From positions 186,001 to 250,000 of the forward strand of contig MU385750.1 in assembly GCA_022497155.1 (NCBI GenBank): a stretch of DNA of 64,000 nt, read 5' to 3'. The DNA comes from Whalleya microplaca. Lineage: Eukaryota; Ascomycota; Sordariomycetes; Xylariales; Xylariaceae. Each line of letters begins with the position of its first letter. Within the stretch, counting starts at the first letter, position 1. Under the pieces are notes generated by a model that saw only the letters and a program-made list of their open reading frames with translations, ran no database searches and was not told the DNA's origin. A program made the translations under genes and the position numbers. Below are positions 32,215-44,241 of this stretch, piece after piece.

Positions 32215-33699
32215 ATGACAACTAGTTTCAATATCATCGAGTGGATTGGGTCTGTCGCGTCGTCGACTTCAGAAATAGCCCCAAATGAAGATTGCGACGA
32301 ACCCGAATGGGACCGCGACAACAGGCATCGCAAACGTCCGAAGCGCGCCCGCGACAGAGACGATAGGTTTCCATTCCCGTATAACACGCAAGGCGCCCTA
32401 AGCAGCCCTCCTATGAAGGAGATGGACGTCGAGGGTAAGCATCCACCACGGCGATGCCTCGAGCGAGATTACCTCCTTATGCTCGAAACGCCGGTATATA
32501 TCCAACCGCTAGCACCGGATAATATCGAAAGGCCGGGCTTGCGGCAGGTCAGGTGCTTATACGAGCAGGTCACGGACAACCAGTGGAAGCGTGGGGTTGT
32601 ACCGGACGAGGTTCGAGATCGGTTTACGGCTGCATATAGGACGGGTCAAAGAGAAGCACCTATTTCGGACTGCTTCCGCCGCGCAGATCCCAGTCTGGCC
32701 GCCGACGACGATAACCTCACGCCTGCCGAGGTTGCAAAGGCCGAGTTTCTGGTGTTGCAGGATATCCAGCGAGAGGCCGCCACGTCGAAGATATACCAAC
32801 GCCACGAAGCCGGCTGGATTACCAACGTCTACGCGCCGCTCCTGCACCATGTCTTTAGGCAGCAGCCGGGCAAGCAGTCACTCTAGGTCCGCGCCGAGAA
32901 CGTGATGACTGCCACTATGCAGGACGATTCGATACCGATGAGGAGGGCAAGCAAGCGGGACGCTGGGAAGGGCGATGATAATGAACTGTTGTCGGAGTTC
33001 TGCGTCACCGTCACAGCTAGCACCACGAGCTCAGCCAGTTTCATTTCTGCCGAGGCAGGGAAGGTGGGCGTGTAGAGTCGTAGCGACATTAAGATTGTCG
33101 ACTACGTGCTTGTTATGGACCTCCCCGAGGACAGCACCCTTCAGAAGACTGTCTCGGACCTCATCACGCAGGTCATGATCGACGCCGGGGGAGGACGCCG
33201 CCATGTGAACCAGACAGCCTATCCGCCTGTCCAAGACAGTATCATCGCCGTGTCGATCGAGACCACGAATGAATTGTCTGGAATAGATCCCGTCCTACAG
33301 CTCGGAATCTGGGCCGCTGCTTGGTTCAAGCGACTGTGTTCCCTTCGTCGGGAGTTATTTGCCACCGGCGTTTTGGAGATTACCGACGAGCAACTGCTCC
33401 AACAGCAACGTCAGCGAGAGCAGCAGAAACGACTGGTCACGGTGCCTTTGGTCGCCGTAGTGGGTCACCAATGGGACATGTACTTTGCTTGTTTCGACAA
33501 TGCTGCTTTGATTACTCTATACGGGCCCGTGGTGATGGGCAACACAAGCTCTATCTTAGAGATATATGTAGTGGTGGCCTCTCTGAAAGCGGTTAAAGAT
33601 TGGATCAGCACAGTCTTCAAGGAGGCGATGGAGGATTGGTTTATGTGTGAGGCGGGTGCTAGGGGGGATGATTTGGCTTGTGTAAAGCAGCAGCTTTAG
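32215..33699 (+). pseudogene. PD-(D/E)XK nuclease-like domain protein, broken
   Basis: The ATG at 32215 (MTTSFNIIEWIGS) begins a single frame of about 494 codons, interrupted only by TAG at 32884-32886 and TAG at 33073-33075; there is no frameshift. The N-terminal third is charged and K/R-rich, as usual for this fungal family. The C-terminal part has the family landmarks: I-V-D-Y-V-L-V-M-D-L, V-N-Q-T-A-Y-P-P, A-V-S-I-E-T, L-Q-L-G-I-W-A-A-A-W, V-G-H-Q-W and G-N-T-S-S-I-L-E-I-Y. The expected E-x-K is E-T-T (Lys to Thr) at A-V-S-I-E-T-T, so even the pre-stop protein may have lacked nuclease activity. These proteins are frequent in repeat-rich parts of Sordariomycete genomes; their role is unknown. 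An intron removing either stop was considered but not supported. Confidence 0.75.
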
Positions 33700-34461
33700 C
33701 TAGACCCCATCCACCCGACAAACTATATGTGAGGCGGGGAGGTACTCGCCAGAGTCTTCGGGGTAGACTATATTAGGAATGGAGAGGAAGACCTGATCAA
33801 TTCCTATATGCCTAAGCATCGATTATGGAAGTCTACCAGGGCAGGAAGGGCGCATGTGGGAACGGTTATCAATTTACATGCTAAGATTGAGAGAGTCAAT
33901 AGACATCACGGATATTATATTTGGAATATGATGCGCCTCCAAGGGGCCAGCTTACAACTAAATAGGGGCCTAAGTGCTTGTTGGGTTTATATAGTTTAGT
34001 CTTGTATCTAAACTTTACTTCATGAGTAAAAACAACGTTCGCTATATTGTACGAAGTATCTTATTCCATGATAGTCTTCCAGGAACGTATCTCATTTCTC
34101 CTCCTTTTCCTTCTTCCCCTCTTTTTACCAAAATGTCCCAGCACAGCTATGCTATCATAGGTTTCGTACAGCAGTTGTGCTTTTCAATTTATCCATTTTC
34201 TCAATATTCTTTTTCCGGCCATAATGAGTGTATAATGGTACCCGAGTAAGTATCCAAGAACAGCCTGCCGATGCAACTGTAATAGCGAAAAGAGGTATCT
34301 CAGACGAGTAAGTAAGAAGTAAAGCATATCGATTTGCCGCTTCCCCTATTACCCCAACAAACGAGCCCCGGGTTTGTGCCAGCTAGGCACACAACCTCCC
34401 TCCGTGTCAAAAACTAGCGCAGCCCGAGGATTTGTGTCTCCTTGTATGCGCGACACCCACG
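33700..34461. other. Spacer with second decayed remnant
   Basis: Between the nuclease-like pseudogene and the 3' end of the ATPase gene. It holds the second remnant copy (33832-33960). From 34000 on, nothing recognisable. Confidence 0.45.
33832..33960 (+). repeat. Decayed coding remnant, copy 2
   Basis: Pairs with 31551-31680. Here an open frame extends upstream to about 33738 (E-V-L-A-R-V-F-G-V-D-Y-I-R-N-G-E-E), so this copy is less decayed. The protein family is not recognised. Confidence 0.55.
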
Positions 34462-37400
34462 TCAGATTGCCCCGTCAGCACGTTGGCCGTAGACGACGAC
34501 GGCCCCACCAAACCTTCGCTTTCCCGCCTTCCAAGCCTCTACTAATGCGATATATACAAATACGCACGCAGCCACAATAGCCCATTCGACATCTATCGCT
34601 ATATGCTTGAAGACGACTCTGTCTATTACAGGTAGGTAGATGACGGGGAACGTGATAATGAATCCGGCCAACACGGCGCCGAAAAGGAACTTGTTCCTCC
34701 ATACCGTCCGGAGCACGGAGAACGGGCCCCCGTAAATCTCGGGGTACATGTTGAACAGCGACCGCGTAAAATGTTTGACCTCCCAGGCGGTGAACAGGAG
34801 GAGAAAGCTAAGGGTGGCATAGGTGGTGGCGCGGGCGCGGAACACCTTGGAGCACGAGGGGTTGTACTCGGCGTTGCAGTCGTGGCCAAGCTCGACGCTG
34901 TTCGCCTGCGGCGTGTAGATGACGGAGACAAAGGACGCGATGCATAGCGACCCCATGAAGAACCCATAGGTGATCTTGTCGATGATGATCTCCGCGGTGA
35001 AGACGCCGATGCGCAGGTCGTGCGGCGGCCGGAGCATGATGTCGGGCTGAGCTTCCTCGAGGCCGAGTCCGAGTGCCAGGAACGAGGAGGTGATCAGGTT
35101 CGCCCACAGGATCTCTATCGGGGATAGGGGGAAGACGGATTTGTTCTCCGCGTCCTTAAAGGCGAGGCCAATGAGGAGGAGGAGGACCTGGGCGATGTTA
35201 GAAATCAGGAGATGGAGTACAAACTGTAAGATGTGTTAGCTTAATCGCATTGAGCAAGGTTAGACAACGGTGGTACTCATTACCTTCTGGATATTGTCGA
35301 ATAATCGTCGGCCTTCTTCGACGGCCGTAACTATCGACGCGAAGTTGTCGTCCGTGAGAACCATGTCCGCAGCCTCTTTAGCTACATCACTGCCGTTGAG
35401 ACCCATGGCGATGCCGACGTCCGCCTTTTTCAAAGCAGGGGAGTCATTGACACCGTCACCAGTCATAACGCAGAAGGCTCCCCGACGGTGCATTGCCTCG
35501 ACCATTCGCACTTTCGTCGACGGGCTACACCGGGCCAGGACAAGTGGGAGCTTATCTAGCCGGTCAATCTCCTCGTCGGCTAGAGCATCAAAGTCGGCGG
35601 CAGGCATGGTAGAGTTGGCAGCCTCAGCGGCGGTAAGGTCGCTTCCTAGAATACCAACCTCACGCGCAATCGCAGTCGCGGTTTTGATATGGTCGCCGGT
35701 AAGCATATGAACGGATATTCCCGCGATCTTGCATTTCTTCACAGCATCGGCTGTTTCCAGCCGAGGCGGATCGTAAAGCCCAGCAAGACCCAGCGGTGTT
35801 AAATCACTTTCAGCGACCTCACGGACGTCCTTGAGGGCATCGCTCAGTGCAACGGTCTTATGCGCAACACATAAGACCCGCAGGCCCTCGGCGGCGAGCG
35901 ACTCGGCTGTAGCGGTGAACTCAGCCTTCACTTTGTCGGACGCATCAAGCAGCGGTAGTACTGCTTCGAGCGCGCCCTTTGTGTAGACTTCGGCAATCGT
36001 TGAGTCAGGTGCAGAGTATACCACTGACATCCGTTTACACGAAGAGTCAAAGGGGTGTTCGGCGAACAGCTGCACCTCGTTGGCTTGTGAAACGGTAGCT
36101 TTGCTCATGCCAAATCGCATTGCGAAGACGTTCAATGCGATCTCAGTAGGTTCGCCGACGGCAGTCCAACTAGATACTGCGGACGTCGACATCGTCGAGG
36201 TTTCAGCCGTGTCATCGGCTGATATTGACTTAGCGTCCGTCACCGTAGCATTATTGCATAAGGACAGACACTCAACGAACTTTTTCGCGTAAGGGGGTAA
36301 CCGAGAAATTGACTTGAGCGAATCTAGCGATTTGGACATTTGATTGCTCCATGTGATCGTTCCATTGCACGGGTCAAAGGGGTGAGTGCACGCGTCGACA
36401 GTAGCTTCAGAGCCATCGTGAAGCCAGACTTTTCTAGTAATCATCTTGCCTTGGGTCAGGGTGCCAGTCTTATCAGAGCAAATATTGTTTACGCCACCAA
36501 CAGCCTCCAAAGCCGAAAGCTTCCGTACGACCACATTGCCCTTGGCCATCGCCTTCGTTCCAACAGCCATGCTAATGGTTAAAACAGCGATCAGAGATTC
36601 AGGAATCACGGCAACGCCGACGCAGATACCATAGATGAGAACTTCGTCATCGATCTCCCAGCGACTGGTGGAGAAGACGATCACAGCAAGTAGAATTGCA
36701 AGTGCAAAGAGGAGCAAGGCGAACTTGCTCAGCTTGACCTGAAGGGGCGTGCCGTCCAAACCCAAGATACTGCGGGTACCGGCCTTCACGCGTTTCCAGT
36801 AGGCAGCTAATGGAGACAGCTCTTCACCAGAATTAGGATTCGCGCGAAGTAACTCAGCAATCTTGCCGACTTCGGTAGTCATGCCCGTAGCTGTGACGAT
36901 ACCTGTGCCTCGGCCGCGTGTGATAGTACTGGCAGAATATAGCATGTTCACTCGGTCACCGAGAGGAACTTCAGCTTCGTGCAGGACAGATTCTGGATGC
37001 TTGCTAATCGGCAGCGATTCTCCGGTCAGGAGTGCCTCGTCAGTAGACATGTTCAATCCGTCGGCCAAGCGAAGATCTGCTGGGACGATGTCACCAACGT
37101 TCAGAAGGACGATGTCACCTTTGACAAGCGATTCTGCCTTGATCGTGATGATATGCTCCGAGCGAACGACTTTGCATGTTGGGGCGGATAATGCATAAAG
37201 AGACTGTATGGTCTGTTCAGCACGGTAGTCTTGAATAAGCCTATCTATACTTAGTTTATACTACGCAATAGAGTCAATCTGCCAAATAAAGGCAGCAATG
37301 GCACTGGGTGAAAACGTACCCGACAACAATATTGAGTAGGATGACAGCAGCAATGACGCCGCCCTCGATGAAGTCTGAAATGGCAAAGGAGAGAGCCATG

Positions 37401-37768
37401 ACAAGAACGAGGACCATTGTCAAGCTGTTCGACACCTGTCTCAAGAGTATCTTCCACACGGATAGCCCTTTAGCTCCCTCAACTTTGTTTGGCCCATCAT
37501 GCTCCAGGCGATGAGCAGCCTCACTGCTAGTGAGGCCATTATTGACGTCGGTTTTGAGAAGCTGTTCTAAGTTCGCGACTGAGACTGTGTGGGGCTCAAG
37601 GATCTTTTCAGCTACGACAGAAGAAATATTCTCTTCGTGTAGGAATGGCTTTAGGTTAGTACTTGAAACTCTAGCAGTGATACTAGAAATTGTCCCCTGG
37701 GTTTCATTGGTCAAGCCACATATAGGAGGTTCAGTCGACTCGACAGCAGGTTGGTCTTCTATACCCAT
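34462..37768 (-). CDS. ENA-type (P2D) Na+/K+-exporting P-type ATPase
   Basis: Three exons: complement of 34462-35223, 35284-37240 and 37320-37768, 1,055 aa, about the normal length for fungal ENA pumps. Introns of 79 and 60 bp have GTACGT/GTAATG donors and TAG/CAG acceptors, and phases agree. Motifs: an N-terminal cation-ATPase region (L-T-S-S-E-A-A-H-R-L), T-G-E-S at 222-225, V-I-P-E-S in helix 4 at 361-365, the phosphorylation site D-K-T-G-T at 406-410, K-G-A at 571-573, M-L-T-G-D-H at 662-667 and T-G-D-G-V-N-D-S-P at 743-751; four to six C-terminal helices follow. The helix-4 P-E-S and the I-C-S-D-K-T-G-T-L-T-Q-G-K-M context are typical of the ENA branch, which exports Na+ or K+ at the plasma membrane at high pH or salt. 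Ion specificity is inferred. Intact, although it sits next to decayed sequence. Confidence 0.92.
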
Positions 37769-39505
37769 TCAGTGTTGGTAAGCAATTAGTATGCCGAAAG
37801 AGAATCCAGAAAGTGTTCTGGAAATTCAGGATCTCGGACCAAAACTTTCAGATCGTGCGAACCAGCCAGATATATACCTGTACTAATCCTCGCAACCCCG
37901 CCACGTTCCTTGATCATGTGCTCTGGCGCCAACCTGCGCCAAGGTGAATCACCTCAGAAGTGAGGCGAATGGGACATTATAGAATAATGCTAGGCATTCA
38001 TTGGGTTCTCGGCCTCGTCATAAGAGTATTGTGTGGTCTCGGATCTCACGCTAGTGCGTGGAGCAGGGATCTAGGAGAAAGAATAGCAATAACTGGCTGA
38101 CCGTTGAACAGCCAAGCCAATCTGACAGGAACAAATGGTTCTATGAAGAGGCACCAATGATCTCGACAGAGTTCTGATAAGATATTCAGAACATAGAAGG
38201 TCGACGGAACGTGTCTGCATGGCTTACATAGAAGCCTCTACTAGGACCTTATCGGCTCTTCTCGGCAGACCGGCAGACTGACCGTATACTGGTACGCTTA
38301 CTTATTGTGGAAGGCCAAGAAGCTAAGCTGCAGCCCAAGCCGACACATGAGGGGACGCATGTTGGGGAGTCCCAACGGGACCGGAAGGGAAGCTACATCT
38401 GCCAACGGGGATCGACGTAAACGAGTCGAACACCGCCCGTTTACCCCACAAGCACCGCTTGGCCGACACTTTACCGCTCATCGGATACCTCTCCTTTTCT
38501 TTCTTGAGTAACATGGGAGAGGACAGAGGTATTGCCGGGTCTTTGATCGCTCTTATATCTAATGCGTCTAATATCCCGAGCTGTGAGCAAATACACTTAA
38601 GCGCACCTCACTTCTCTGATTAAGCAGATCTATTCAAGGCTGTTCTTGCTCACTAGGATCGCATTGCGATCCACCGGTGCAGTGTCTTGCAGACCGGTTC
38701 GGCTCGGCGTTGATAGCACGACCCCCACAGACATCGACTGAGATCCTGCGCCATCATACGACCTGCGTCTGAGATATCTAAATATCCCCTCGTCCATGAT
38801 TATCATCGATACGGCTTTCTTCCTTTGTATTCCTCTTGCAATCATTGGTCATGGCAATCTCATAATTGGGTAGCTAGTATCCTCACCGTCGAGAGAACTA
38901 CGAATACCGCGATTGCATACCTTCGATGCAGAACGTAAACTAGGTTAGGGGGGGTTAACGAGGTGGCGCATTTGATGTAAATTTAGCAGAAATAACAGGT
39001 GTAACCAAAATATATAGCTTTCGAATCCATTAGATTCACTATCACAACCGTCATACAACGGGGCTCTGCATAGAGTCCGGTTAGATACATTTAATGCTTC
39101 ATAAAGCAGGTTATGGCCTTGCCAATTATAATAGAGCCCTTCCAGGCAAAGTGAAATATAAAGTTCAGCATCAAAACGATCTAGTTAGTACATTAGGAAG
39201 ACATGCGCCATGGTTCCGGGCTCGGAATGTGGACATGAGGTGCGTGGTCGCAACACCATCTTCGGTAGCGGATACTTTAATCATGTCGTGTACAACTGAC
39301 CTGTTCCGAATAGCGTCAGTATCGCAGCGAGGCATAGGCGACCTCATGGTCGCCTCCAACTCCATAGTCCATAGAGCGCGCGAGATTGAGTGGGCGAACA
39401 TGCATATGTAACCTCCGAACAAGCCATTTCGCGTACCACTGTATAACGTGGTGCGAAATAGCGCCCTAAGGAACAAATGAAATACAATTTATACACAATA
39501 AACAG
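37769..39505. other. ATPase promoter and spacer
   Basis: 1.7 kb. The first several hundred bases upstream of 37768 should hold the ATPase promoter. A moderately GC-rich stretch lies at about 38310-38490. The frames near 39100-39480 on both strands lack recognised domains. No supported gene. Confidence 0.45.
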
Positions 39506-40951
39506 CTATAATTCAACGCTCCAGCGGTTCACAACTTCATTCAGCGTCTCTGCCGACCCGACGTTCCCAGGGAATACAACATAAGGCAAGCCGGGCCACT
39601 TCGCCGTTGGCTCGTCGCATCTCCAAAGCGGCACCCCCGGCGCGGCCTGCCCGATAATCATCGCGCGCCTCATCCTCAACCCCTTCGTGGCCATATCCGA
39701 CGACGTGATGCCGCCTTTCGCGACCACGTACCGCGGTCTAGTCGTCAGCCCCACGAGGAAAGAAACCAGAGCCTGCGCTACCGCGGCGCCGATGTCGAGG
39801 CTCTTGGCCTCGTCTGCGCCGGTCACGAGTTCGCGGCTAGTCATGATAAGCACGTCCTGGCCACGTGCGATCTCCCGTTCGGCGACTTCGATAGCCCTCT
39901 GTGTTTCTTCTAGGGTTAGTTCGCTCGATCCAAGCAGCCTTCGGACGTCGATCACGACACTTGTTAACTTGTCCCCACTCATGGCCCTTAGCTTTTCCAA
40001 CTGCGCCGTCGTCTTAGGGACGTAAGACCCGGCGATAACTAATCCACCCGCAGCGCTCGAGAGGTCGAGCTTTTGAGCCGAGATCGGCGGAATCTGTGCA
40101 ATGCCGAGGCGTGCAGAGACGAAGGCGGCGCCCGTCCGGAAAAGATAGCGCTTGTTCTGGCGGGCGGCCTCGAGCAGGGCTAGGACCACCACATCGACGT
40201 CTTCCTCCGCGGCTGCGTTCACCACTATCACTGTTCCCTTCGCGACGCTGGTCAACTGTTGCAACACCGCGTCTTTACCTCCTGCTCGGATCGTGTCGAG
40301 GCTCAAAGATGTCACCTTCTCCTGAGGAATGCCACCCTTGCTTTTCTCCAGCACATATTCCCGCAAATTCGAGCTCTTGTACCCGAACGTAGCGTCCTTG
40401 GCGAACGGCGTTTGTGCTGCTGGGACTAGGGCGTCGCCTTCCGCGACGTAGTGGACGTCTCCGATAGTGTACCTCCCACCCTGCAAGAAGAACGGACACA
40501 GGAGCCAGGCGTTCGCTACGCCTAGGACGTCTTCCGCTGCCTCGGCTTCCAGGGGGAAGTGCCCGCGCAATGTCGAGTCTCCTCGTAGCACGATTTCGAA
40601 GTGGGTGTTAGTCTCTTGGGAAGCCGCCTTCAGATTCGTGCATATCTCAGTGATGAGTACGCGCGCTGGTCCCGGATGCAGGGCCCGCGAGTTCGTGAGG
40701 ATAAAGAAGCCACCCCCTGGTTGCGTGGTCCTGAATTCGGATATTAGCGTCGGCACGTCCCAAACTGTTAGCACAATGATATCATGGCACGTTTGGGTGC
40801 CTGTCGGATCGTCATCTAATGCCACAAGAATCGGGATCTTAGAATCGGTGTTTTTCAAGAGATATTGGACCTGCCCGCGCACGTCTGTCGTTGGTGCAGG
40901 CGGAAGTCCAGCAAGCGTAGACTTAAGACTCAGGGAAGTGTGTGAAGCCAT
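39506..40951 (-). CDS. Four-carbon acid sugar kinase family protein (DUF1537)
   Basis: Intronless, 481 aa from the ATG at 40951 (MASHTSLSLKS); the five codons upstream lack an ATG. The N-terminal domain has the family signature A-L-D-D-D-P-T-G-T-Q-T at 44-54 and R-G-D-S-T-L-R-G-H at 123-131. The C-terminal nucleotide-binding domain has A-G-S-Y-V-P-K-T-T-A-Q-L, then V-A-K-G-G-I-T-S-S-D, and ends near V-F-P-G-N-V-G. Length matches bacterial and fungal members. Characterised relatives phosphorylate four-carbon acid sugars such as threonate or erythronate, using ATP; the fungal substrate is not established. Bacterial members sit with dehydrogenase and epimerase partners; none is visible here, though a VOC-domain gene lies 370 bp upstream on the same strand. 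Confidence 0.88.
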   Translation of the reverse strand: MASHTSLSLKSTLAGLPPAPTTDVRGQVQYLLKNTDSKIPILVALDDDPTGTQTCHDIIVLTVWDVPTLISEFRTTQPGGGFFILTNSRALHPGPARVLITEICTNLKAASQETNTHFEIVLRGDSTLRGHFPLEAEAAEDVLGVANAWLLCPFFLQGGRYTIGDVHYVAEGDALVPAAQTPFAKDATFGYKSSNLREYVLEKSKGGIPQEKVTSLSLDTIRAGGKDAVLQQLTSVAKGTVIVVNAAAEEDVDVVVLALLEAARQNKRYLFRTGAAFVSARLGIAQIPPISAQKLDLSSAAGGLVIAGSYVPKTTAQLEKLRAMSGDKLTSVVIDVRRLLGSSELTLEETQRAIEVAEREIARGQDVLIMTSRELVTGADEAKSLDIGAAVAQALVSFLVGLTTRPRYVVAKGGITSSDMATKGLRMRRAMIIGQAAPGVPLWRCDEPTAKWPGLPYVVFPGNVGSAETLNEVVNRWSVEL

Positions 40952-41318
40952 ATTCGTCAACTTCACACAATGGTGTCATTCATGGTCATCTATCTACGGC
41001 AGACCATCGATAATAATTCATAGCTTAAATAGATAAATCATGCGTACCAGTCAGAATTGGACTTGAACATTCGCAACAAATCCGATGAGGGGCCTGCGGT
41101 GATTTTAAGCAAGCTCTGGTAAGCTCTACTAAAAGTTACAGCTTCGGTTTGTTGTGTAGAACTAGATATCGGGAAGCAAGCCGAGAGGTCTCGGAAAACT
41201 TGCCGGCGGCAAGTTGCCGGGGCCCTACTTCTACCGCTATTGTGCCAATGCCGATGTGCGCCGTCTTCGCTGTAGAGACTCAACTGGGTATCGCATATGT
41301 ATTCCAAGCAAATTCAAG
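40952..41318. other. Short intergenic spacer
   Basis: 367 bp between two minus-strand genes, containing the kinase-family gene's promoter and the VOC gene's 3' UTR. No additional gene; the frame at 41038-41307 has no domain. Confidence 0.5.
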
Positions 41319-41762
41319 TTATTTCTTTATTTTCTGCGCGACTTCCCAGTCATATCCCGCTGGGTCGGTGATGGTGATGGTCTTCATGCCCGAGCGCTGA
41401 ACTCGAGGCCCAGCCTCCAACTTAATGCCTTTCACTGCTAGCGCCTCACAAATAGGATCTAGGTCTGTTACCCAAATACTCAATTGAATGCCTCTCCCAG
41501 AGTTGCTTCCGCCAAGAGCTACAGGCCGAGTCAGCTTCTCTGCCTCAGTCGCCTGTAAGAGATTCACGGCCAAGTTATTGAATTGAATGATGCATGATGT
41601 CTCGTCTTCAAATATGACCGGCACCTCGAAGACATATTTATAAAAAGCTTTCGCATCCGGTATACTGTCAACGAATCGATTGATCGCAGCGACTTTGCCC
41701 AGGGGATTCAGCAGTGCCACATTGGCAGCCGAATCGGCTGTCGGAATAGGGTCCGCTGACAT
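41319..41762 (-). CDS. Glyoxalase/VOC superfamily protein
   Basis: Intronless, 147 aa from the ATG at 41762 (MSADPIPTADS). The chain follows a single VOC module: V-A-A-I-N-R-F-V-D then A-K-A-F-Y-K-Y-V-F-E-V-P-V-I-F-E-D (helix plus strand), C-I-I-Q-F-N-N-L-A-V-N-L-L-Q, then Q-L-S-I-W-V-T-D-L-D-P-I-C-E-A-L, K-L-E-A-G-P and I-T-D-P-A-G-Y-D-W-E-V-A-Q. The D-P-x-G-x-x-W-E end is characteristic. VOC enzymes bind a metal and act as lyases, dioxygenases or resistance proteins; the reaction here cannot be told from sequence. A pairing with the neighbouring sugar-kinase family gene is possible but only positional. Confidence 0.85.
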   Translation of the reverse strand: MSADPIPTADSAANVALLNPLGKVAAINRFVDSIPDAKAFYKYVFEVPVIFEDETSCIIQFNNLAVNLLQATEAEKLTRPVALGGSNSGRGIQLSIWVTDLDPICEALAVKGIKLEAGPRVQRSGMKTITITDPAGYDWEVAQKIKK

Positions 41763-44241
41763 GGTTGGTTATAGGTAGGAAAGCTCAAAACCAACGTATC
41801 TAAACACAGGTAGGCTTTACATTTGACAGATTGTGAAAGAAGTGATGTTGACTAGAAATAGAGAGATAGCTTGAAGGGGTGATACCTGTACAGCATTTCA
41901 GGGTAATTATTGTGTCTTTTATACTTCAATAGCTAAGTAATTAAACTCTAACGCCATTAGCCTCGTACCTTGACATTGTACTGTTAAGCAAGCTACCACT
42001 TCAATCGCTATTAACTAACTGATTTAAGGGTCCATTTGGTACTGATACTTAAGTAGCCTATTGTTTTCTATACATATACACCTATCTTGGAAGAATCTAT
42101 ACCTTTCTACATACTTGAAGTAATTTGCACCAGTTATCGGACTGTATATCAGCTACGGATGACGTGGTTTTATTCGTACCGAAAAGCACAATAAATACCC
42201 CTGAGTGGTGTATAGTATATGCAATTGCAATTGAGGGATTCGCGCGGGTATCAATGACGCACCACGGGCAGATAGGTTACAGGGAACCCCAGCCAATATG
42301 CATGTATGTGCCAACCAGACACTCAACCCCTAGCATTATTACGTAGTACAGTACTGCGGTGGCCGGTTCCTCACCACTCGCCAATAATCGATAGCAGTTT
42401 AGGTTGCTCGTCCTGTCAATCTCTAGAGTACTGCAGACTTTGAACTTTTATTAGTATGTTCTTGGTTACGGAGTATAAGTGGCCCCATCTGTCGTCGACG
42501 GCAGGGGAGGGTAGGCAAGAAGATGAGCTTAATGGCCGCGTCTAGACTCGTGGGGAACCGGGAACCCAGACGCCCATGAATTACGACGCTAGCCAGCCAT
42601 AAACCCAGTTATACGCTAAGCCTTATCTCCTAACCATCCATGCGAGTTACGCAGTATAGATCTTAGTCTTGATGGACGCTATCCATGTCCCCGTGTCACG
42701 TCGATTCATAGATGGTTTCTAGTCTCCGCTGAAGCCTACGTGAACTTGACTTGGCCATATTAGCGTGCGTGCCGTTATTGGAGTTAACCTTGGGCTAATA
42801 GAAAACAGCAAATTGGAGCATTGGGCCAGTAGGTCTGTCCATTTCGTGCAAAGTCGACGCGCGTAACACATTACAATGCCTTGAAACGTGTTAGGTAGTG
42901 CTATGGATGGTGCTACAATGCGTTTCCGAGTCCTGATCTAGAGGATCTAGAACTTGAACAGCATGGACTAAAGCCATCTCTAATGCTGCACTGCCATGAA
43001 GCCACCGAGCATTGGGTTTGCGATATTTCAACTCCATTTGATCTAGTTGTACTAGGCGTTGTCCGACCAATTTTCCGTATCGTCTTCTTTTAGGCCCAGC
43101 CCATCCTAAAGCGGGCCATGAATTTGCATCGGTGGATATCGTTTACTGAACCAGGCTATCCGCTTTATTCTACTTGATAATAATGATGTTGTGGGGTTGT
43201 CACCTTCCATTATCCCCCTAGTCAGGTTGCTGGCCCCGAAGTTAGTATAGTGGACTGGTAGGTTGGCGAAGTTCAGCTCAGCAGGCTTTGTAAGCAACGG
43301 ACATAAACTGTTGCCTCTGGTGTAAATATTACCCAAGCAGGAAATGGTAATCAGGTAATCATTAAGATCAGAGTACGAATAGCATAGTCAATGGATGTCC
43401 ACGGTAAGGACGTGAAGTGCATGGTTAGATCAATTGAGTCTATGACTCTATTCAAGCTGAACTGATAGAATATGTGAGGTCGGGATCTATTACATCGAGG
43501 GCTCTCTTGTATCTAATCCCACTCTTTCCCTTCTTCCGTCAACTGACCTTTAGAAACCCTTGTTCATCTCTATGGTCCCCTTGAAAGATATGCTTTCATT
43601 TATCTTAACGTCACCACTATCGACCTCACCAATGTGTTACAGTGCTATGTATGTCCTAGTAACTATAAGAAGGGTGATGCTACGTTTTTAATTACTCATA
43701 CAAAGTTAACTTATTTGGTATTGTTGATCGTCACGCCTGGGGCTCATGTTATTCCAGGAAAGCTCTGGGAAAATGGGATAACATGCTTAGTGACAAGTTC
43801 AACTGCACTGCCAGTGTGACACACAGCCATAGGAGCGGGATAGCAGCCCGTCCCGGTCGTACCAGCGGCGACAACCCTTCTCTGACCGGAAAATAGTGGT
43901 CAACTCATCCGACTCAGACCTAGGTGAGAGATTGTCCCGTAGCCGCTCAATGGAACCTAAATATTGGCGCGAAGCCAGTATGAGAATATCGAGGGCTTCC
44001 TGATCGCCCAACGTTAAGGGGACTGGTCGAACAGGGATGTTAAGCAGGACTTCCCAGGTCTCAGCTAAGCTAATATGATAAAAAATGATAAGTTGCAGTA
44101 GGTTGTCAGAGGTGAAGAAAGCCGGGTAGACCGAATGGTGTCAAATGGATCAAGAGCTTGCGTGACATGGGATTCATCTTGGCACTTGTGCAAGGATTTA
44201 AGCACCTTCCATCTCGAGCTTAACAAAGAGTGGTATAATAT
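41763..44241. other. Spacer before the AT-rich block
   Basis: 2.5 kb, normal composition. No supported gene apart from a possible decayed frame at 43799-44139. It ends abruptly at the LTR at 44242. Confidence 0.45.
43799..44139 (-). other. Possible decayed coding remnant
   Basis: A minus-strand frame without a convincing ATG reads L-A-E-T-W-E-V-L-L-N-I-P-V-R-P-V-P-L-T-L-G, then G-D-Q-E-A-L-D-I-L-I-L-A-S-R-Q-Y-L-G. Its composition is protein-like, and a stop lies directly upstream. Family not recognised. It lies 100 bp from the gypsy LTR and may be a truncated gene. Confidence 0.3.

Noticed and set aside
39094..39411. 105-codon plus-strand frame, with an overlapping minus frame
   Set aside because: No domain, no splice signals; both strands open over the same stretch, as expected by chance.
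30114..44241. Possible Starship giant element carrying accessory genes
   Set aside because: No tyrosine-recombinase (DUF3435) captain gene or matching ends were seen; the genes look independent.
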